Positions 21,219-21,261 of a stretch of 21,261 nucleotides of DNA are shown here, piece after piece. The notes beneath the pieces were generated by a model. It had not been told where the DNA came from, made no database searches, and saw nothing but the letters and a program-made list of their open reading frames with translations. The DNA is from Lachnospiraceae bacterium UBA7182 (GTDB taxonomy: Bacteria; Bacillota; Clostridia; Lachnospirales; Lachnospiraceae): positions 1 to 21,261 of the forward strand of contig DKVI01000061.1 in NCBI GenBank assembly GCA_002491115.1, written 5' to 3'. The translations under genes and the position numbers were made by a program. The stretch's first letter is position 1, and each line of letters begins with the position of its first letter.

Positions 21219-21261
21219 TTACAGTTCACAGGGCCACTTAATTAATACTTTCCCAATCTGC
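21219..21261 (-). CDS. Possible C-terminal end of a gene cut by the window edge
   Basis: A minus-strand frame is open from the window edge and reads QIGKVLIKWPCEL before a TAA at 21219. It could be the tail of a leftward gene that starts beyond the right edge. Thirteen residues are too few to identify, and chance cannot be excluded. Confidence 0.2.
   Translation of the reverse strand, partial: QIGKVLIKWPCEL

Overview
The window looks like a chromosomal segment of a gut-type Clostridia, most likely Lachnospiraceae (Bacillota). The reasons are moderate GC, strong AGGAGG-type ribosome binding sites, the hisS-aspS pair, a DUF2975/small-HTH/DUF4153 operon, a CD1871A-like CXXC micro-protein, and anaerobic ferredoxin-dependent 2-oxoacid metabolism. 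I assigned the organism by recognising these features, not by any search.

Region 1 (about 239-10630) is a catabolic island. A nine-gene operon runs leftward from about 8593 to 239: butyrate-kinase-type acyl kinase, the gamma, delta, alpha and beta subunits of a 2-oxoacid:ferredoxin oxidoreductase, a ketopantoate-reductase-like dehydrogenase, a YkvI-type membrane transporter, a true nitrilase (CWEH centre) and a second carbon-nitrogen hydrolase. An IclR-family regulator (8832-9599) is transcribed divergently and is followed by a phosphate butyryltransferase-like gene (9734-10630). Near-identical palindromes lie just downstream of the operon promoter and just upstream of the acyltransferase gene, so the two halves appear to form one IclR regulon. 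A consistent but unproven reading is uptake of a nitrile or amide, hydrolysis to a 2-hydroxy- or 2-oxo-acid, oxidation to the 2-oxo acid, oxidative decarboxylation to acyl-CoA, and ATP formation through acyl phosphate.

Region 2 (about 10638-13797, rightward) holds a MATE efflux protein whose leader contains a strong terminator hairpin directly after its own promoter. It continues with a compact redox operon: TlpA-like thioredoxin lipoprotein, a 50-residue CD1871A-like CXXC protein, and a membrane polyferredoxin.

Region 3 (13816-15812, leftward) is a DUF2975, XRE-type HTH and DUF4153/DUF4173 operon with a good promoter. It converges on region 2 with only 18 bases between stop codons.

Region 4 (15976-19301, leftward) is hisS-aspS with a recognisable promoter, a 200-base leader made of two tandem hairpin repeats, and a terminator after aspS.

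Region 5 (19317-21261, leftward) has an EF-hand/VCBS-like lipoprotein, a DUF6155-like pseudogene, a truncated RelE/ParE-like remnant behind an intact promoter, and possibly the tail of another gene at the right edge.

Scattered through the leftward transcription units at 5209-5333, 6797-6939, 17758-17782 and 19058-19259 is a family of roughly 100-base intergenic hairpin elements. They share ends (AAGTTCCG at the left, G/ACTG followed by T-rich sequence at the right on the + strand) but differ in the middle, and shortened copies exist. All lie between consecutive leftward genes and in the same orientation.
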